DNA from: Thermoactinospora rubra
Lineage (GTDB): Bacteria > Actinomycetota > Actinomycetes > Streptosporangiales > Streptosporangiaceae
Direction of reading: 5' to 3'
Length of the DNA: 64,000 nucleotides
NCBI RefSeq assembly: GCF_002093975.1
Contig: NZ_MSZZ01000042.1
Span: 78,791-142,790, forward strand
The position numbers and the translations under genes are program-made. Positions 43,957 to 53,134 of the stretch are shown here, in pieces. Below the pieces are notes generated by a model. That model was not told the origin of the DNA. It saw only the letters and a program-made list of their open reading frames with translations, and did no database searches. Position 1 is the first letter of the stretch. Every line of letters starts with the position of its first letter.

Positions 43957-44937
43957 GTGGACGTTCTGGACCGGCGCCTGGTCGCGGCCCTCCAGGTCAG
44001 CCCCCGCGCCTCGTGGGGCGAGATCGCGCGGGCGGTCGGCGAGCACGAGCGCACGGTCGCCCGGCGGCTGCAGCGCCTGCTGGCCGACGGCGATGTCCGC
44101 GTCACCGCCATCTACGACGACCTGCGCTCGGGCCTGGGCCATCCCGTGCACCTGCACGTCCAGGTCCGTCCCGGTACGGCGGGCCGGGTCGCCGAGGCGC
44201 TGGCCGGCCGGGCCGACACCCGCTCGGTGTACGCGGTGACGGGCGCCGCCGACATCGGCTGCGAGCTCGTCGCCCCCACCCGGCAGTCGCTCCACGACAT
44301 CCTCACCGTGGAGATCCCGGCCATCGAGGGCGTGACGCAGACCCAGACCCAGGTCGTCCTGCACACCTTCCGCACGGTGGCCGAGTGGCACGCGCCGTAC
44401 CTCACCTCAGAAGAGGTCGCCGCGCTGCGGCCCCCGCTCCCCGTCGAGCCGCTGCCGGACTGCGACGACCTGTCGCCGCTGGACCGCGACGTCGCGGCGC
44501 TGCTGGTCGAGGACGGCAGGATCGGCTTCACCGCCATCGCCGAGCGGCTCGGCGTCTCCGTGCCCACCGCGCGCCGCCGGGTCGCCTCGCTGCTGGAGCG
44601 CCGCGTCCTGCTGCCCCGCGCCGAGGTGGAGCCGGCGCTGCTCGGCCTGGAGGTGGAGGCCCAGCTGTGGCTGTCGGTCCGGCCGCACGGGCTGGACCGG
44701 GTGGGGCAGACCCTCGCGGCCCACCCCGGCGTGCGGTACTGTGCCGCGACGTCGGGGACCCGCACCATGATCATCCAGGTGGCGGCGGCCCACGAGGCCG
44801 AGCTGTACCGCTTCCTGACCGGCGTCGTCGGCCCCCTCGACGACGTCGCCGACGTCGACGTCACCCTCATCACCCGCGCCTACAAGCGCGGCCACCTGCG
44901 CAAGTCCGGCCTGCGAACCATCGTGGAGAAGTCATGA
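43957..44937 (+). CDS. Lrp/AsnC-family transcriptional regulator, duplicated
   Basis: This 326-residue protein contains two AsnC units in tandem, each with a winged helix (LDRRLVAALQVSPRASWGEIA, and LDRDVAALLVEDGRIGFTAIA) and a ligand-binding RAM-type domain. The start is GTG 43957, behind GGGAG. The 110-base gap to the divergent transporter contains an unusually AT-rich stretch (AAATTTCAGCTAATACG around 43910), a likely operator. It overlaps the M20 peptidase by 4 bases, so it probably controls both neighbours in response to an amino acid or a related metabolite. Confidence 0.9.
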   Translation: MDVLDRRLVAALQVSPRASWGEIARAVGEHERTVARRLQRLLADGDVRVTAIYDDLRSGLGHPVHLHVQVRPGTAGRVAEALAGRADTRSVYAVTGAADIGCELVAPTRQSLHDILTVEIPAIEGVTQTQTQVVLHTFRTVAEWHAPYLTSEEVAALRPPLPVEPLPDCDDLSPLDRDVAALLVEDGRIGFTAIAERLGVSVPTARRRVASLLERRVLLPRAEVEPALLGLEVEAQLWLSVRPHGLDRVGQTLAAHPGVRYCAATSGTRTMIIQVAAAHEAELYRFLTGVVGPLDDVADVDVTLITRAYKRGHLRKSGLRTIVEKS

Positions 44938-46238
44938 CCAACGCCGAGAACGAAGTCGCCGACCTGTGCGTCGAGCTGATCCGTGTCGACACCAGCAACT
45001 ACGGCGACGGCAGCGGGCCCGGGGAGCGGGCGGCCGCCGAGGTCGTCATGGCCAGGCTGGCCGAGGTCGGGATCGAGGCGCACTACAGCGAGAGCGCCGA
45101 CCGGCGCGGCAACGTCGTGACCCGCATCGAGGGCACCGACCCCAGCCTGCCCGCCCTGCTCGTGCACGGCCACCTCGACGTCGTGCCCGCCGACGCGGCC
45201 GACTGGAGCGTGCACCCCTTCGCCGGGGAGGTCCGCGACGGCTACATCTGGGGCCGCGGCGCGGTGGACATGAAGGACATGGACGCCATGATGCTGGCCG
45301 TCCTGCGGCAGATGGTCACCGAGGGCCGCCGGCCGCGCCGCGACATCGTCTTCGCCTGGCTGGCCGACGAGGAGGCCGGCGGCGAGCACGGCGCCAAGTA
45401 CCTGGCCAGGCGCCACCCCGAGCTGTTCGAGGGCGTCACCGAGGCGATCAGCGAGGTCGGCGGCTACTCCCTGGAGGTCGACCCGGGCCTGCGGCTGTAC
45501 CTCATCGAGACGGCCCAGAAGGGCCTGGCCTGGATGCGCCTGGTCGCCGAGGGCACGGCGGGGCACGGCTCGATGCTCAACGCCGACAACGCCGTCACCG
45601 AGGTCGCCAAGGCCGTGGCCCGCATCGGCGCCCACGAGTGGCCGCTCACCTACACCCCGACCGTACGCACCTTCCTCACCGAGGTCGCCGACGCCTTCGG
45701 CCTGCCGTTCGACCCCGAGGACCCGCGGCCGCTGCTGGACCGGCTCGGGCCGCTGGTGCGGTTCGTGGGCGCCACGCTGCGCCACACCGCCAACCCCACG
45801 CAGCTGAACGCCGGCTACAAGTCCAACGTCATCCCCGGCAGGGCCGAGGCCGTCATCGACGGGCGCTTCCTGCCCGGTCTGGAGGAGGACTTCTTCAAGA
45901 CGATCGACTCGCTGCTCGGCGAGCGCGTGCGGCGCGAGTTCGTCCACCACGACATCGCCCTGGAGACGACGTTCGACGGCGCCCTCGTCGAGGCCATGAT
46001 CGCCGCACTGAAGGCCGAGGACCCCACCGCGCGGGCCGTGCCGTACTGCATGTCGGGCGGCACCGACAACAAGACCTTCTTCGCCGACCTGGGCATCCGG
46101 GGCTTCGGCTTCGTGCCGCTGCGGCTGCCCGCCGACATGGACTTCGCGGCCATGTTCCACGGCGTGGACGAGCGCGTGCCGGTCGAGTCGCTGCAGTTCG
46201 GTGTGAGGGTGCTGAACAGGCTGCTCCTAAACTACTGA
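44934..46238 (+). CDS. M20/M25/M40-family metallopeptidase or amidohydrolase
   Basis: This 434-residue cytosolic enzyme has the di-zinc site of the M20 family: HGHLDVVPAD, GRGAVDMKD with the bridging Asp, and DEEAGG with the catalytic Glu. A His in CMSGGTDNK...FHGVDERVP completes it. The lid domain is visible between about residues 200 and 330. It hydrolyses a C-N bond in an N-acyl amino acid or dipeptide. It is coupled to the AsnC regulator by an ATGA overlap. PNP starts two bases after its stop. Confidence 0.9.
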   Translation: MTNAENEVADLCVELIRVDTSNYGDGSGPGERAAAEVVMARLAEVGIEAHYSESADRRGNVVTRIEGTDPSLPALLVHGHLDVVPADAADWSVHPFAGEVRDGYIWGRGAVDMKDMDAMMLAVLRQMVTEGRRPRRDIVFAWLADEEAGGEHGAKYLARRHPELFEGVTEAISEVGGYSLEVDPGLRLYLIETAQKGLAWMRLVAEGTAGHGSMLNADNAVTEVAKAVARIGAHEWPLTYTPTVRTFLTEVADAFGLPFDPEDPRPLLDRLGPLVRFVGATLRHTANPTQLNAGYKSNVIPGRAEAVIDGRFLPGLEEDFFKTIDSLLGERVRREFVHHDIALETTFDGALVEAMIAALKAEDPTARAVPYCMSGGTDNKTFFADLGIRGFGFVPLRLPADMDFAAMFHGVDERVPVESLQFGVRVLNRLLLNY

Positions 46239-46240
46239 AG

Positions 46241-47044
46241 GTGAGCACCGATCCCTACATCCTCGCCCAGGAGGCCGCGAAGGCGCTGAAGAGCGCCACC
46301 GGCCTCGAGTCCTTCGACGTCGCCCTCGTCATGGGCTCCGGGTGGGTGCCCGCGGCCGACGCGATCGGGCAGACCCTGAGCGAGATCCCGGTCACCGAGC
46401 TGCCCGGCTTCGCCCCGCCCGCCGTGGCGGGGCACGCGGGCCGCGTCCGCGTCACGCGCACCGAGGCGGGCCGCCACGCGCTGATCTTCCTGGGCCGCAC
46501 GCACCTGTACGAGGGCCGCGGCGTCGACCCGGTCGTCCACGGCGTGCGGACGGCGGTCGCGGCGGGCGCGCGGACGATCGTGCTCACCAACGCGGCCGGC
46601 GGCCTGCGCCCCGAGCACCAGAACATCGGCGACCCGGTGCTGATCAGCGACCACATCAACCTGACCGGCGCCAACCCCATCACCGGCGCGACCTTCATCG
46701 ACCTGACCGAGGTCTACTCCAAGCGGCTGCGGGCGCTGGTGCGCGAGATCGACCCGTCCATCGGCGAGGGCGTCTACGTCGCCTTCCGCGGGCCCACCTA
46801 CGAGACGCCCGCCGAGATCCGCATGCTGCGCACGCTCGGCGGCGACCTGGTGGGCATGTCCACGGTCCTGGAGGCCGTGGCCGCCCGCGAGGCCGGAGCC
46901 GAGGTGCTGGGCCTGTCGCTGGTCACCAATCCGGGCGCCGGCCTGGTGGGCGAGCCGCTCAACCACGAGGAGGTCCTGGAGGTCGGCCGCGCCACCGCCA
47001 CGCGCATGGGCGTGCTGCTCGCCAAGGTGGTCGACAGGCTGTGA
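46241..47044 (+). CDS. punA: Purine-nucleoside phosphorylase (trimeric, PNP class)
   Basis: This 267-residue enzyme splits purine (deoxy)nucleosides with phosphate into base and (deoxy)ribose 1-phosphate. Motifs are VMGSGW (phosphate loop), GRTHLYEGRG, TNAAGGL, FRGPTYETPAE, GMSTVLE and TNPGAG. Start GTG 46241. It overlaps the phosphosugar mutase by 4 bases (GTGA), a logical pair because the mutase can process the sugar phosphate released. The same gene pair is found in M. tuberculosis as Rv3307/Rv3308. Confidence 0.92.
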   Translation: MSTDPYILAQEAAKALKSATGLESFDVALVMGSGWVPAADAIGQTLSEIPVTELPGFAPPAVAGHAGRVRVTRTEAGRHALIFLGRTHLYEGRGVDPVVHGVRTAVAAGARTIVLTNAAGGLRPEHQNIGDPVLISDHINLTGANPITGATFIDLTEVYSKRLRALVREIDPSIGEGVYVAFRGPTYETPAEIRMLRTLGGDLVGMSTVLEAVAAREAGAEVLGLSLVTNPGAGLVGEPLNHEEVLEVGRATATRMGVLLAKVVDRL

Positions 47045-48645
47045 AGGAAACCGCGCTGGAGTGGCTGGCCCAGGATCCCGACCCCGAGACCCGCGCCGAG
47101 CTGTCGGCGCTGCTCGACGACCCCGAGGCGCTGCGTGAGCGGTTCGGGGCCAAGCTGGAGTTCGGCACGGCGGGGCTGCGCGGCGAGCTGGGCGCGGGGC
47201 CCAACCGGATGAACCGCGTGACGGTCATGCGCGCCGCCGCCGCCCTGGCCGCCGTGCTGGGGCCCGGCAAGCACGTGGTCATCGGCTACGACGCCCGGCA
47301 CAAGTCCGACGTCTTCGCCCGCGACACCGCCGCCGTGCTCACCGGCGCGGGGCTGCGCGCCAGCCTGCTGCCCCGGCCGCTGCCCACGCCCGTGCTGGCC
47401 TTCGCCGTACGGCACCTGCGCGCCGACGCCGGCGTGACGGTGACGGCCAGCCACAACCCGCCCAGGGACAACGGCTACAAGGTCTACTGGCACGACGGCT
47501 CGCAGATCGTGCCGCCGGTCGACGCCCGGATCAGCGCCGCCATCGACGCCGTGGGCCGGGTGGACCGGCTGCCGCTCGGCAAGGAGTACGACGTGCTCGG
47601 CGAGTCCGTCGTCGATGCCTACCTGCGGGCCGTGACGCGGCTGCCGCTGGGCGACGCCCGCGAGCTGCGCGTCGCCTACACCCCGCTGCACGGCGTGGGG
47701 GCGGCGGTGCTGGAGCGGGCCTTCCTCACCGCCGGGTTCGACGCGCCGGCCATGGTCGAGGAGCAGCGCGAGCCCGATCCCGACTTCCCGACCGTGTCCT
47801 TCCCCAACCCGGAGGAGCCCGGCGCCATGGACCTGGCCTTCGAGCTGGCCGGGAAGATCGGCGCCGACCTCGTGCTGGCCAACGACCCCGACGCCGACCG
47901 CTGCGCGGTGGGCGTGCCGCTGGGCGACGGCTCCTTCCGCATGCTGACCGGCGACGAGGTCGGCGGGCTGCTGGCCGAGCACGTGCTGAGCCACACCTCG
48001 GGCGACTGCCTGGTGGCCACCACGATCGTGTCCTCCTCGCTACTGAGCAAGATCGCCGACGAGTACGGCGTGCGGTACGCCGAGACCCTGACCGGCTTCA
48101 AGTGGATCATGCGGGCCGGCGAGGGGCTCGTCTACGGCTACGAGGAGGCCCTGGGCTACAGCGTCGGCTCCGACGAGGGGCTGCCGGTGCGCGACAAGGA
48201 CGGCATCGGCGCGGCCCTGACGGTCGCGGCCATCGCCGCCGAGGCCAAGCGGTCCGGGCGCACGCTGCTCGACCTGCTCGACGACCAGGCCCGCCGGTAC
48301 GGCCTGCACGCCACCTCCCAGCTGTCGGTCCGCGTCGAGGACCTGTCGCTGATCGCGCGGGCGATGACCCGGCTGCGCGCCCACCCGCCGGTGTCGCTGG
48401 GCGGGCGCGCCGTCGAGTCGGTGGACGACCTGGCCACGGGCGTGGGCGGGCTGCCGCCGACCGAGGGGCTGCGCTACCGGCTGGCCGGCGGCGCCCGCGT
48501 GGTGGTCCGGCCGTCGGGCACCGAGCCGAAGCTCAAGTGCTACCTGGAGGTCGTCGTCTCCGGCGTCCCGGCGCAGGCCCGGGAGCAGGCGGCGCGGGAG
48601 CTGGAGGCGCTCAAGGCCGACCTCAGGGCCGCGCTGGGTCTTTGA
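47041..48645 (+). CDS. pmmB: Phospho-sugar mutase (alpha-D-phosphohexomutase family)
   Basis: This 534-residue protein is a full-length phosphohexomutase. Catalytic Ser in TASHNPPRDNGYKVY, metal-binding DPDADRC, sugar loop GYEEALGY and phosphate loop RPSGTEPKLK are all present. It could act on mannose, glucose or pentose phosphates. Next to PNP a phosphopentomutase-like activity is plausible. Start GTG 47041. Its 3' end overlaps the convergent GyrI-like gene by 23 bases. Confidence 0.92.
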   Translation: MKETALEWLAQDPDPETRAELSALLDDPEALRERFGAKLEFGTAGLRGELGAGPNRMNRVTVMRAAAALAAVLGPGKHVVIGYDARHKSDVFARDTAAVLTGAGLRASLLPRPLPTPVLAFAVRHLRADAGVTVTASHNPPRDNGYKVYWHDGSQIVPPVDARISAAIDAVGRVDRLPLGKEYDVLGESVVDAYLRAVTRLPLGDARELRVAYTPLHGVGAAVLERAFLTAGFDAPAMVEEQREPDPDFPTVSFPNPEEPGAMDLAFELAGKIGADLVLANDPDADRCAVGVPLGDGSFRMLTGDEVGGLLAEHVLSHTSGDCLVATTIVSSSLLSKIADEYGVRYAETLTGFKWIMRAGEGLVYGYEEALGYSVGSDEGLPVRDKDGIGAALTVAAIAAEAKRSGRTLLDLLDDQARRYGLHATSQLSVRVEDLSLIARAMTRLRAHPPVSLGGRAVESVDDLATGVGGLPPTEGLRYRLAGGARVVVRPSGTEPKLKCYLEVVVSGVPAQAREQAARELEALKADLRAALGL

Positions 48646-49117
48646 GCCGGAACAGCAGCTGGGTGTCCCAGTTGTTCGGGTCGGGCTCCTGTCCCGGGTG
48701 GGTGTGGTAGACCTCCAGGCGGCAGCCCCAGCGCTCGCCGTCCGGCGTCTGCTCCATGTCCCAGCTCAGCCCGCGCCCGGCCACCCAGGCGTGCATCTCG
48801 TCGATGACGTCCCCGAGCTGGTCGGGGTGCCCGTGATGGGTGTGGGTGACGTACCTGCCCGCCGGCAGCACGCCGGGCGTGATCTCGCCCTCGCCGTCGA
48901 CCCGGCCCGTGGTCGGGAACCCGGCCTCGACCACGAGCTCGCGTTCCATGTCGATCAGGTGGTAGCGCAGGAACGGCGGCCCGGCGATCTCGACGCCGTT
49001 GGCGGCCATCCAGCCGGCGATCTCGGGGATGCGGTCGGCGATCTTGCCGAACGTGGTCATGGTGATCGAGGCGGTGATCCCCACGTACGGCTGCGCTTGT
49101 CGCTCAATGATGTCCAT
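48623..49117 (-). CDS. GyrI-like/effector-binding domain protein
   Basis: This 164-residue protein carries one SOUL/GyrI-type small-molecule-binding domain: MDIIERQAQPYVGI at the start, VLPAGRYVTHTHHGH in the middle and LEVYHTHPGQEPDPNNWDTQLLF at the end. Such domains bind small ligands and are fused to, or encoded beside, MerR and AraC regulators. ATG 49117 fits the family start best. ATG 49150 would add 11 residues. It overlaps the upstream sigma gene by 14 bases, and the MerR regulator two genes upstream has the same type of domain, so the trio forms a small sensing operon. Confidence 0.8.
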   Translation of the reverse strand: MDIIERQAQPYVGITASITMTTFGKIADRIPEIAGWMAANGVEIAGPPFLRYHLIDMERELVVEAGFPTTGRVDGEGEITPGVLPAGRYVTHTHHGHPDQLGDVIDEMHAWVAGRGLSWDMEQTPDGERWGCRLEVYHTHPGQEPDPNNWDTQLLFRLKDPARP

Positions 49118-50024
49118 GAAGGGTGTACGGCCCGGCCGCGCGGAACTCATCGAAGAGCGGGAAGATTCTTTCGGCGTCGAGGAACGTGGTGGTCCCGGAG
49201 ACCAGGCCGCTGCGGGTCTCGACCATGAGGAGTGCGAAGGGGCGCCCGTCCGGGTGGAACTGGCCGAAGACCGGCGAGCCGTTGGCCCGGGCCGGGACCA
49301 GGCGGGCGTCGCGGCACGGCGCGTCGGAGTGCAGGAGGACGGCCCTGATGTGCTCCCGGCCGCGCAGCCACCAGGTGAACGGCGGCATGGACGTGGTGGC
49401 GTCCTCGTGCAGCAGGGCGACCAGGCGGTCCACGTCGTGGCGCTGGAAGGCGTCGACGTAGCGGGCGACCAGGGCCTCGTCCACCGGCTCGGCCGGCCCT
49501 GTGGCGGGCAGGGCGGCCCGGGCGCGCTGGAGGGCGCTGTTGACCGCCGCCACGCTGGCGCCGAGCAGGGCGGCCGTCTCCGCCGCCGACCACTTCAGCA
49601 CCTCGCGCAGGATCAGCACGGCCCGCTGCCGGGGCGGGAGGTGCTGCAGGGCGGCGACGAACGCCAGCCGTACCGACTCCCGGGAGACCGCGAGCTCGGC
49701 CGGGTCCAGGAGCGCGTCCGGGATGGGCAGCACCCAGGCGGTCTCGGGCAGGGGAGCACCGATGTCGGGGCCGGGGCGGGCGGCGGGGGCGAGGTCCACG
49801 GGCCGGGCCCGGCGCCGCGCGCCGCGGAGCATGTCGAGGCAGACGTTCGTGGCGATGCGGAACAGCCACGTGCGGATCGAGGCCCGGCTCTCGTCGAAGG
49901 CCGCCAGGTGCCGCCAAGCCTTGACGAGCGTCTCCTGCACCGCGTCCTCGGCCTCGAACGGCGAGCCGAGCATGCGGTAGCAGTACCCCGTCAGCTCGGC
50001 CCGGTGCCGCTCCAGCTCGTCCAT
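49104..50024 (-). CDS. ECF sigma factor with C-terminal SnoaL-like domain (SigX5 type)
   Basis: This 306-residue protein has sigma region 2 (ELTGYCYRMLGSPFEAEDAVQETLVKAWRHL, quoted here in part as GSPFEAEDAVQETLVKAW) and region 4 (LPPRQRAVLILREVLKWSAAE). A SnoaL/NTF2-like domain follows, beginning near DEALVARYVDAFQRHDVDRL. In this ECF class the C-terminal domain controls the sigma factor in place of a classical anti-sigma. The start ATG 50024 shares one base with the MerR stop (TGATG). Confidence 0.9.
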   Translation of the reverse strand: MDELERHRAELTGYCYRMLGSPFEAEDAVQETLVKAWRHLAAFDESRASIRTWLFRIATNVCLDMLRGARRRARPVDLAPAARPGPDIGAPLPETAWVLPIPDALLDPAELAVSRESVRLAFVAALQHLPPRQRAVLILREVLKWSAAETAALLGASVAAVNSALQRARAALPATGPAEPVDEALVARYVDAFQRHDVDRLVALLHEDATTSMPPFTWWLRGREHIRAVLLHSDAPCRDARLVPARANGSPVFGQFHPDGRPFALLMVETRSGLVSGTTTFLDAERIFPLFDEFRAAGPYTLHGHH

Positions 50025-50842
50025 CACGCCTTGACTATCTCGATCTGCAGCTCGTGCACCCACTGCGCCCGGTCCGGCGGGCAGTGCAGGGACACCTCCC
50101 TGGCCAGGCCCACGGACCGGTAGCCGTTGTCCTCGATCCAGTGGGCCAGCGTCTGGAAGGTCTGGCCGACCTCCTCCATGGGACCGCGGTGGATGGCCGT
50201 GGCGGCCGTCCGGATCATGGGCAGGGTCCGCATCTCCACCCCCGCGCCCCGCGGCGGCTCGGCGGCCACCGGGAAGCCCGCGTGGATCAGCACGGTCCCG
50301 TCGTCCTGCTGCTCGTAGTCGGCGATGCCCGGGCCGGCGAGGCCCACTCCGCGCTCGTCGAGGCGGCGGCAGAGCTCCTGGAACAACGGGCCGATCACCG
50401 GGCCGACGTCCTCGGTCTCGTAGCTGCGGGCGGTGGCGCTCAGCCCGGCCACGCGGACCGGCGGGACGGTCTTGACGACGACTTCCACGCTCTGGAGGGC
50501 CCCTTCCGTCTCGATCATCCGGAGCCTCGCCTCCACCCCGCGCAGCCTCGCCAGGTCGGCGTCGATCTGCGCCTCCAGCTGGGCGCGGCGCAGCCGTACC
50601 ATGCCGTGCAGCTCCTCGGCACTGATCTTGTCGTCGAGGATCGCGGCGACCTGTTCGAGCGTGAAGCCCAGGTCCTTCAGCGCGACGATGCGGTTGAGCC
50701 GGGCCAGCTGGGCGGCGTGGTAGGAGCGGTAGCCGGTCACGGGGTCGACGCGGGCCGGACGTAGCAGGCCGATGGCGTCGTAGTGGCGCAGCATGCGCAC
50801 CGACACCAGGCCCATCCTGGCGAAGTCTCCGATGCTGAACAT
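50024..50842 (-). CDS. MerR-family regulator with GyrI-like effector domain
   Basis: This 272-residue protein begins with a MerR DNA-binding domain (FSIGDFARMGLVSVRMLRHYD, quoted in part: VSVRMLRHYDAIGLL), then a coiled-coil dimer helix and a C-terminal effector-binding domain similar to BmrR (PVRVAGLSATARSYE onward). MerR proteins with this domain sense amphipathic or cationic compounds and activate promoters with long spacers. Its own promoter has a 19-base spacer, as expected for self-activation. It heads the minus-strand sensing operon and is divergent from a TetR gene. Confidence 0.92.
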   Translation of the reverse strand: MFSIGDFARMGLVSVRMLRHYDAIGLLRPARVDPVTGYRSYHAAQLARLNRIVALKDLGFTLEQVAAILDDKISAEELHGMVRLRRAQLEAQIDADLARLRGVEARLRMIETEGALQSVEVVVKTVPPVRVAGLSATARSYETEDVGPVIGPLFQELCRRLDERGVGLAGPGIADYEQQDDGTVLIHAGFPVAAEPPRGAGVEMRTLPMIRTAATAIHRGPMEEVGQTFQTLAHWIEDNGYRSVGLAREVSLHCPPDRAQWVHELQIEIVKA

Positions 50843-50852
50843 GGCGTCTCCA

Positions 50853-50883
50853 GGTGTAGGGCCTCACACGGTGTCAGGGTCAA
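50853..50883 (-). promoter_or_regulatory. MerR-type promoter with 19-bp spacer
   Basis: On the minus strand TTGACC (50883-50878), a 19-base spacer and TACACC (50858-50853) precede the merR start. The spacer contains ACACCGTGT, an inverted repeat at the place where MerR dimers bind. The predicted leader is only a few bases long before GGAG and the ATG. Confidence 0.6.
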
Positions 50884-50940
50884 CAGTGTCTGGGTCAACA
50901 CCCTAGCTACCGAACGCCCGTTAGGTGTAGGATTCGCTGG

Positions 50941-50954
50941 ACCGAACGTTCGGT
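50941..50954. promoter_or_regulatory. Palindromic operator, probably of the TetR regulator
   Basis: ACCGAACGTTCGGT is a perfect 14-bp palindrome 18 bases before the tetR start. An imperfect copy, ACCGAACGCCCGTT, begins at 50910. The position suits autorepression. Confidence 0.65.
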
Positions 50955-50972
50955 AGGTGCTCGGTGGGTGCA

Positions 50973-51620
50973 ATGCTGACGACGACCGATCCCGCGCTGC
51001 GGATCAAGAGCGCGGCCGTGTTGATGTTCGCCCAGCGCGGGTACGCGGCGACGAGCATCCGCGACCTCGCCAAAGCGGTCAACATGACCAACGCCGGGAT
51101 ATATCACCATGTGGCGAGCAAGGAGGCTCTGCTCGCCGGCCTCATGCGCGAGGGACACGCCGGCCTCATCGAGACCACGCACCGGCTGCTCGACGGCGTC
51201 GACCGGCCCCGCGACCGCCTGGCGCTGCTGATCGGCTCGCTCACCGCGATCCACGCCCTCAACCCGATGACGACCCGCGTCATGGACGGCGAGCTGCGCT
51301 CCCTCACCCCGGGATCGGGCGCGCACGACGAGATCATCGCGCTGCGCGACGCCTACGAGGGCATCTGGCGCGACACCATCGCCGAGGGCGTGGCCAGGGG
51401 CGCGTTCATCGTCGCCAACCAGAAGCTGAGCCGGCTGGCGCTGATGTCGATGTGCACCGGGACCAGCGAGTGGTACCGCCCGGACGGCGAGTCCCCGCTG
51501 GAGGAGGTGTGCGCCGAGTTCGTCGGCATCGGGCTGACCGCCGTCAACGCCGATCCGGCCAGCCGCATCCCCCATCTGGACCTGTCCCTTCTGCCGATCT
51601 ACCCGTGGGAGCCGCGATGA
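50973..51620 (+). CDS. TetR-family transcriptional regulator
   Basis: This 215-residue protein has the TetR helix-turn-helix near its N-terminus: AAVLMFAQRGYAATSIRDLA, then NMTNAGIYHHVASKEAL. The C-terminal ligand pocket is unremarkable. Start ATG 50973. The stop overlaps the acyl-CoA synthetase start (ATGA). By analogy with similar operons it probably represses its own operon until an acyl-CoA or related ligand binds. Confidence 0.9.
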   Translation: MLTTTDPALRIKSAAVLMFAQRGYAATSIRDLAKAVNMTNAGIYHHVASKEALLAGLMREGHAGLIETTHRLLDGVDRPRDRLALLIGSLTAIHALNPMTTRVMDGELRSLTPGSGAHDEIIALRDAYEGIWRDTIAEGVARGAFIVANQKLSRLALMSMCTGTSEWYRPDGESPLEEVCAEFVGIGLTAVNADPASRIPHLDLSLLPIYPWEPR

Positions 51621-53080
51621 CCGTCCCCGAGCTCATCCGACAGGCCGCCGACCGGTACGGCCGGCGGGAGTTCCTGCGCTTCCCCGGCGAGTCGCTGAGC
51701 TTCGCCGAGGTGGACGCGCGAAGCGACCGCATGGCGCGGGCGCTGGCCGGCCGGGGGGTACGGCCCGGCGACCGGGTGGCGGTGATGCTGGACAACGTGC
51801 CCGGCTGGCCGCTCAGCTGGATCGCGATCCTCAAGGCAGGGGCGATCACGGTTCCGATCAACGTGCGCTACCGGGCGGCGGACCTGTCCTTCGTGCTGCG
51901 GGACTCGGGGGCGGTGGCGGTGATCACCTCGCCGGAGTACGCGCCGCTGGTGGAGGAGGTGGGCGGCCGGGTCTGGCTGCTGGACTCCTTGACCGGCCCG
52001 GACTCGCCGGACTCGGGCGGCTTCGCCGTACCCGCAAAGCCCGATGATGTCGCGAATTTTCAGTACACGTCGGGCACCACGGGGTTCCCGAAGGCCTGCA
52101 TGCTGACCCACGAGTACTGGATCGACAACGCCCGCCTGACCGCCGACGCGGTGGGGCTGCGCGACGACGACGTCATGATCATCGCGCAGGCGTTCTCCTA
52201 CATGGACCCGCAGTGGACGTCGCTGATGTGCGCGGTCGGCGGCATCCCGATCGTGGTCCTGCCCCGCTTCTCCGCCTCCGGCTTCTGGCGCTCGGTCCGC
52301 GAGCACGGGGCGACCCTCACCTACGTGCTGGGCACCATGCCTTTGCTGCTGTACAAGCAGCCGCCCGACCCGCTGGACCGCGACAACCGCATGCGGCTGG
52401 TCCTGTGCTCCGGCATCCAGCCCGACCTGCACCGCGCCTTCGAGGAACGCTGGGGCGCGCCCTGGCGCGAGCTGTACGGCTCGACCGAGACCGGGCTGGA
52501 CCTCATGACCGCCCCCGACGCGGTCGACACGGTCGGCACGGGCGCGCTCGGCCACCCGCCGCCCGGCAAGGAGGTCAAGGTCCTGCCGGAGACGGGCGAG
52601 ATCGTCGTGCGCGGGCGGCCCATGATGAAGGGCTACTGGAACCGGCCCGACCCGTTCCGCGACGGCTGGTACCACACCGGCGACCTGGGCTTCGTCGACT
52701 CGGCCGGCTACATCCACCACGCCGGGCGGCTGAAGGACATGGTACGGCGGGGCGGCGAGAACATCTCGTGCGCGGAGGTCGAGAGCGTGCTCGCGCAGCA
52801 TCCGGCCGTGCTGTCCGTCGCGCTCGTCCCGATTCCCGACGAGCTGTGGGGCGAGCTGCCCAAGGCGTTCATCCAGCTGCGGCCGGGGCACGAGCCGACG
52901 CTGGAGACGGCGCTGAGCGTGACCGCCCATGCGCGGGAACGGCTGGCGCGGTTCAAGGTGCCGGCCTTCGTGGAGTTCGTGGAAGGCTTCCAGCTCACGC
53001 CGTCGGCCCGCATCGAGAAGCGCCACCTGCTGCGGCCGGGCAAGGACCAGCGGGCGGACGCCTTCGACGTGCAGAGCTGA
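51617..53080 (+). CDS. Class I adenylate-forming enzyme (acyl-CoA synthetase-like)
   Basis: This 487-residue protein activates a carboxylic acid as the acyl-AMP and probably joins it to CoA. Motifs: YTSGTTGFPKAC (ATP loop), YGSTETG, YHTGDLG and GRLKDMVRRGGENIS (hinge). The invariant C-terminal Lys is probably in SARIEKRHLL. It is about 50 residues shorter than long-chain fatty acyl-CoA ligases and closer to cyclohexanecarboxylate or crotonobetaine-type ligases. It is the second gene of a TetR-ligase-hydratase operon, which looks like a small catabolic route for an organic acid. Confidence 0.88.
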   Translation: MTVPELIRQAADRYGRREFLRFPGESLSFAEVDARSDRMARALAGRGVRPGDRVAVMLDNVPGWPLSWIAILKAGAITVPINVRYRAADLSFVLRDSGAVAVITSPEYAPLVEEVGGRVWLLDSLTGPDSPDSGGFAVPAKPDDVANFQYTSGTTGFPKACMLTHEYWIDNARLTADAVGLRDDDVMIIAQAFSYMDPQWTSLMCAVGGIPIVVLPRFSASGFWRSVREHGATLTYVLGTMPLLLYKQPPDPLDRDNRMRLVLCSGIQPDLHRAFEERWGAPWRELYGSTETGLDLMTAPDAVDTVGTGALGHPPPGKEVKVLPETGEIVVRGRPMMKGYWNRPDPFRDGWYHTGDLGFVDSAGYIHHAGRLKDMVRRGGENISCAEVESVLAQHPAVLSVALVPIPDELWGELPKAFIQLRPGHEPTLETALSVTAHARERLARFKVPAFVEFVEGFQLTPSARIEKRHLLRPGKDQRADAFDVQS

Positions 53081-53134
53081 CCCGCCTCCCGGCTACCCCT
53101 TGATGACCGCCTTCGACCTACCGGGGAGGACCCG

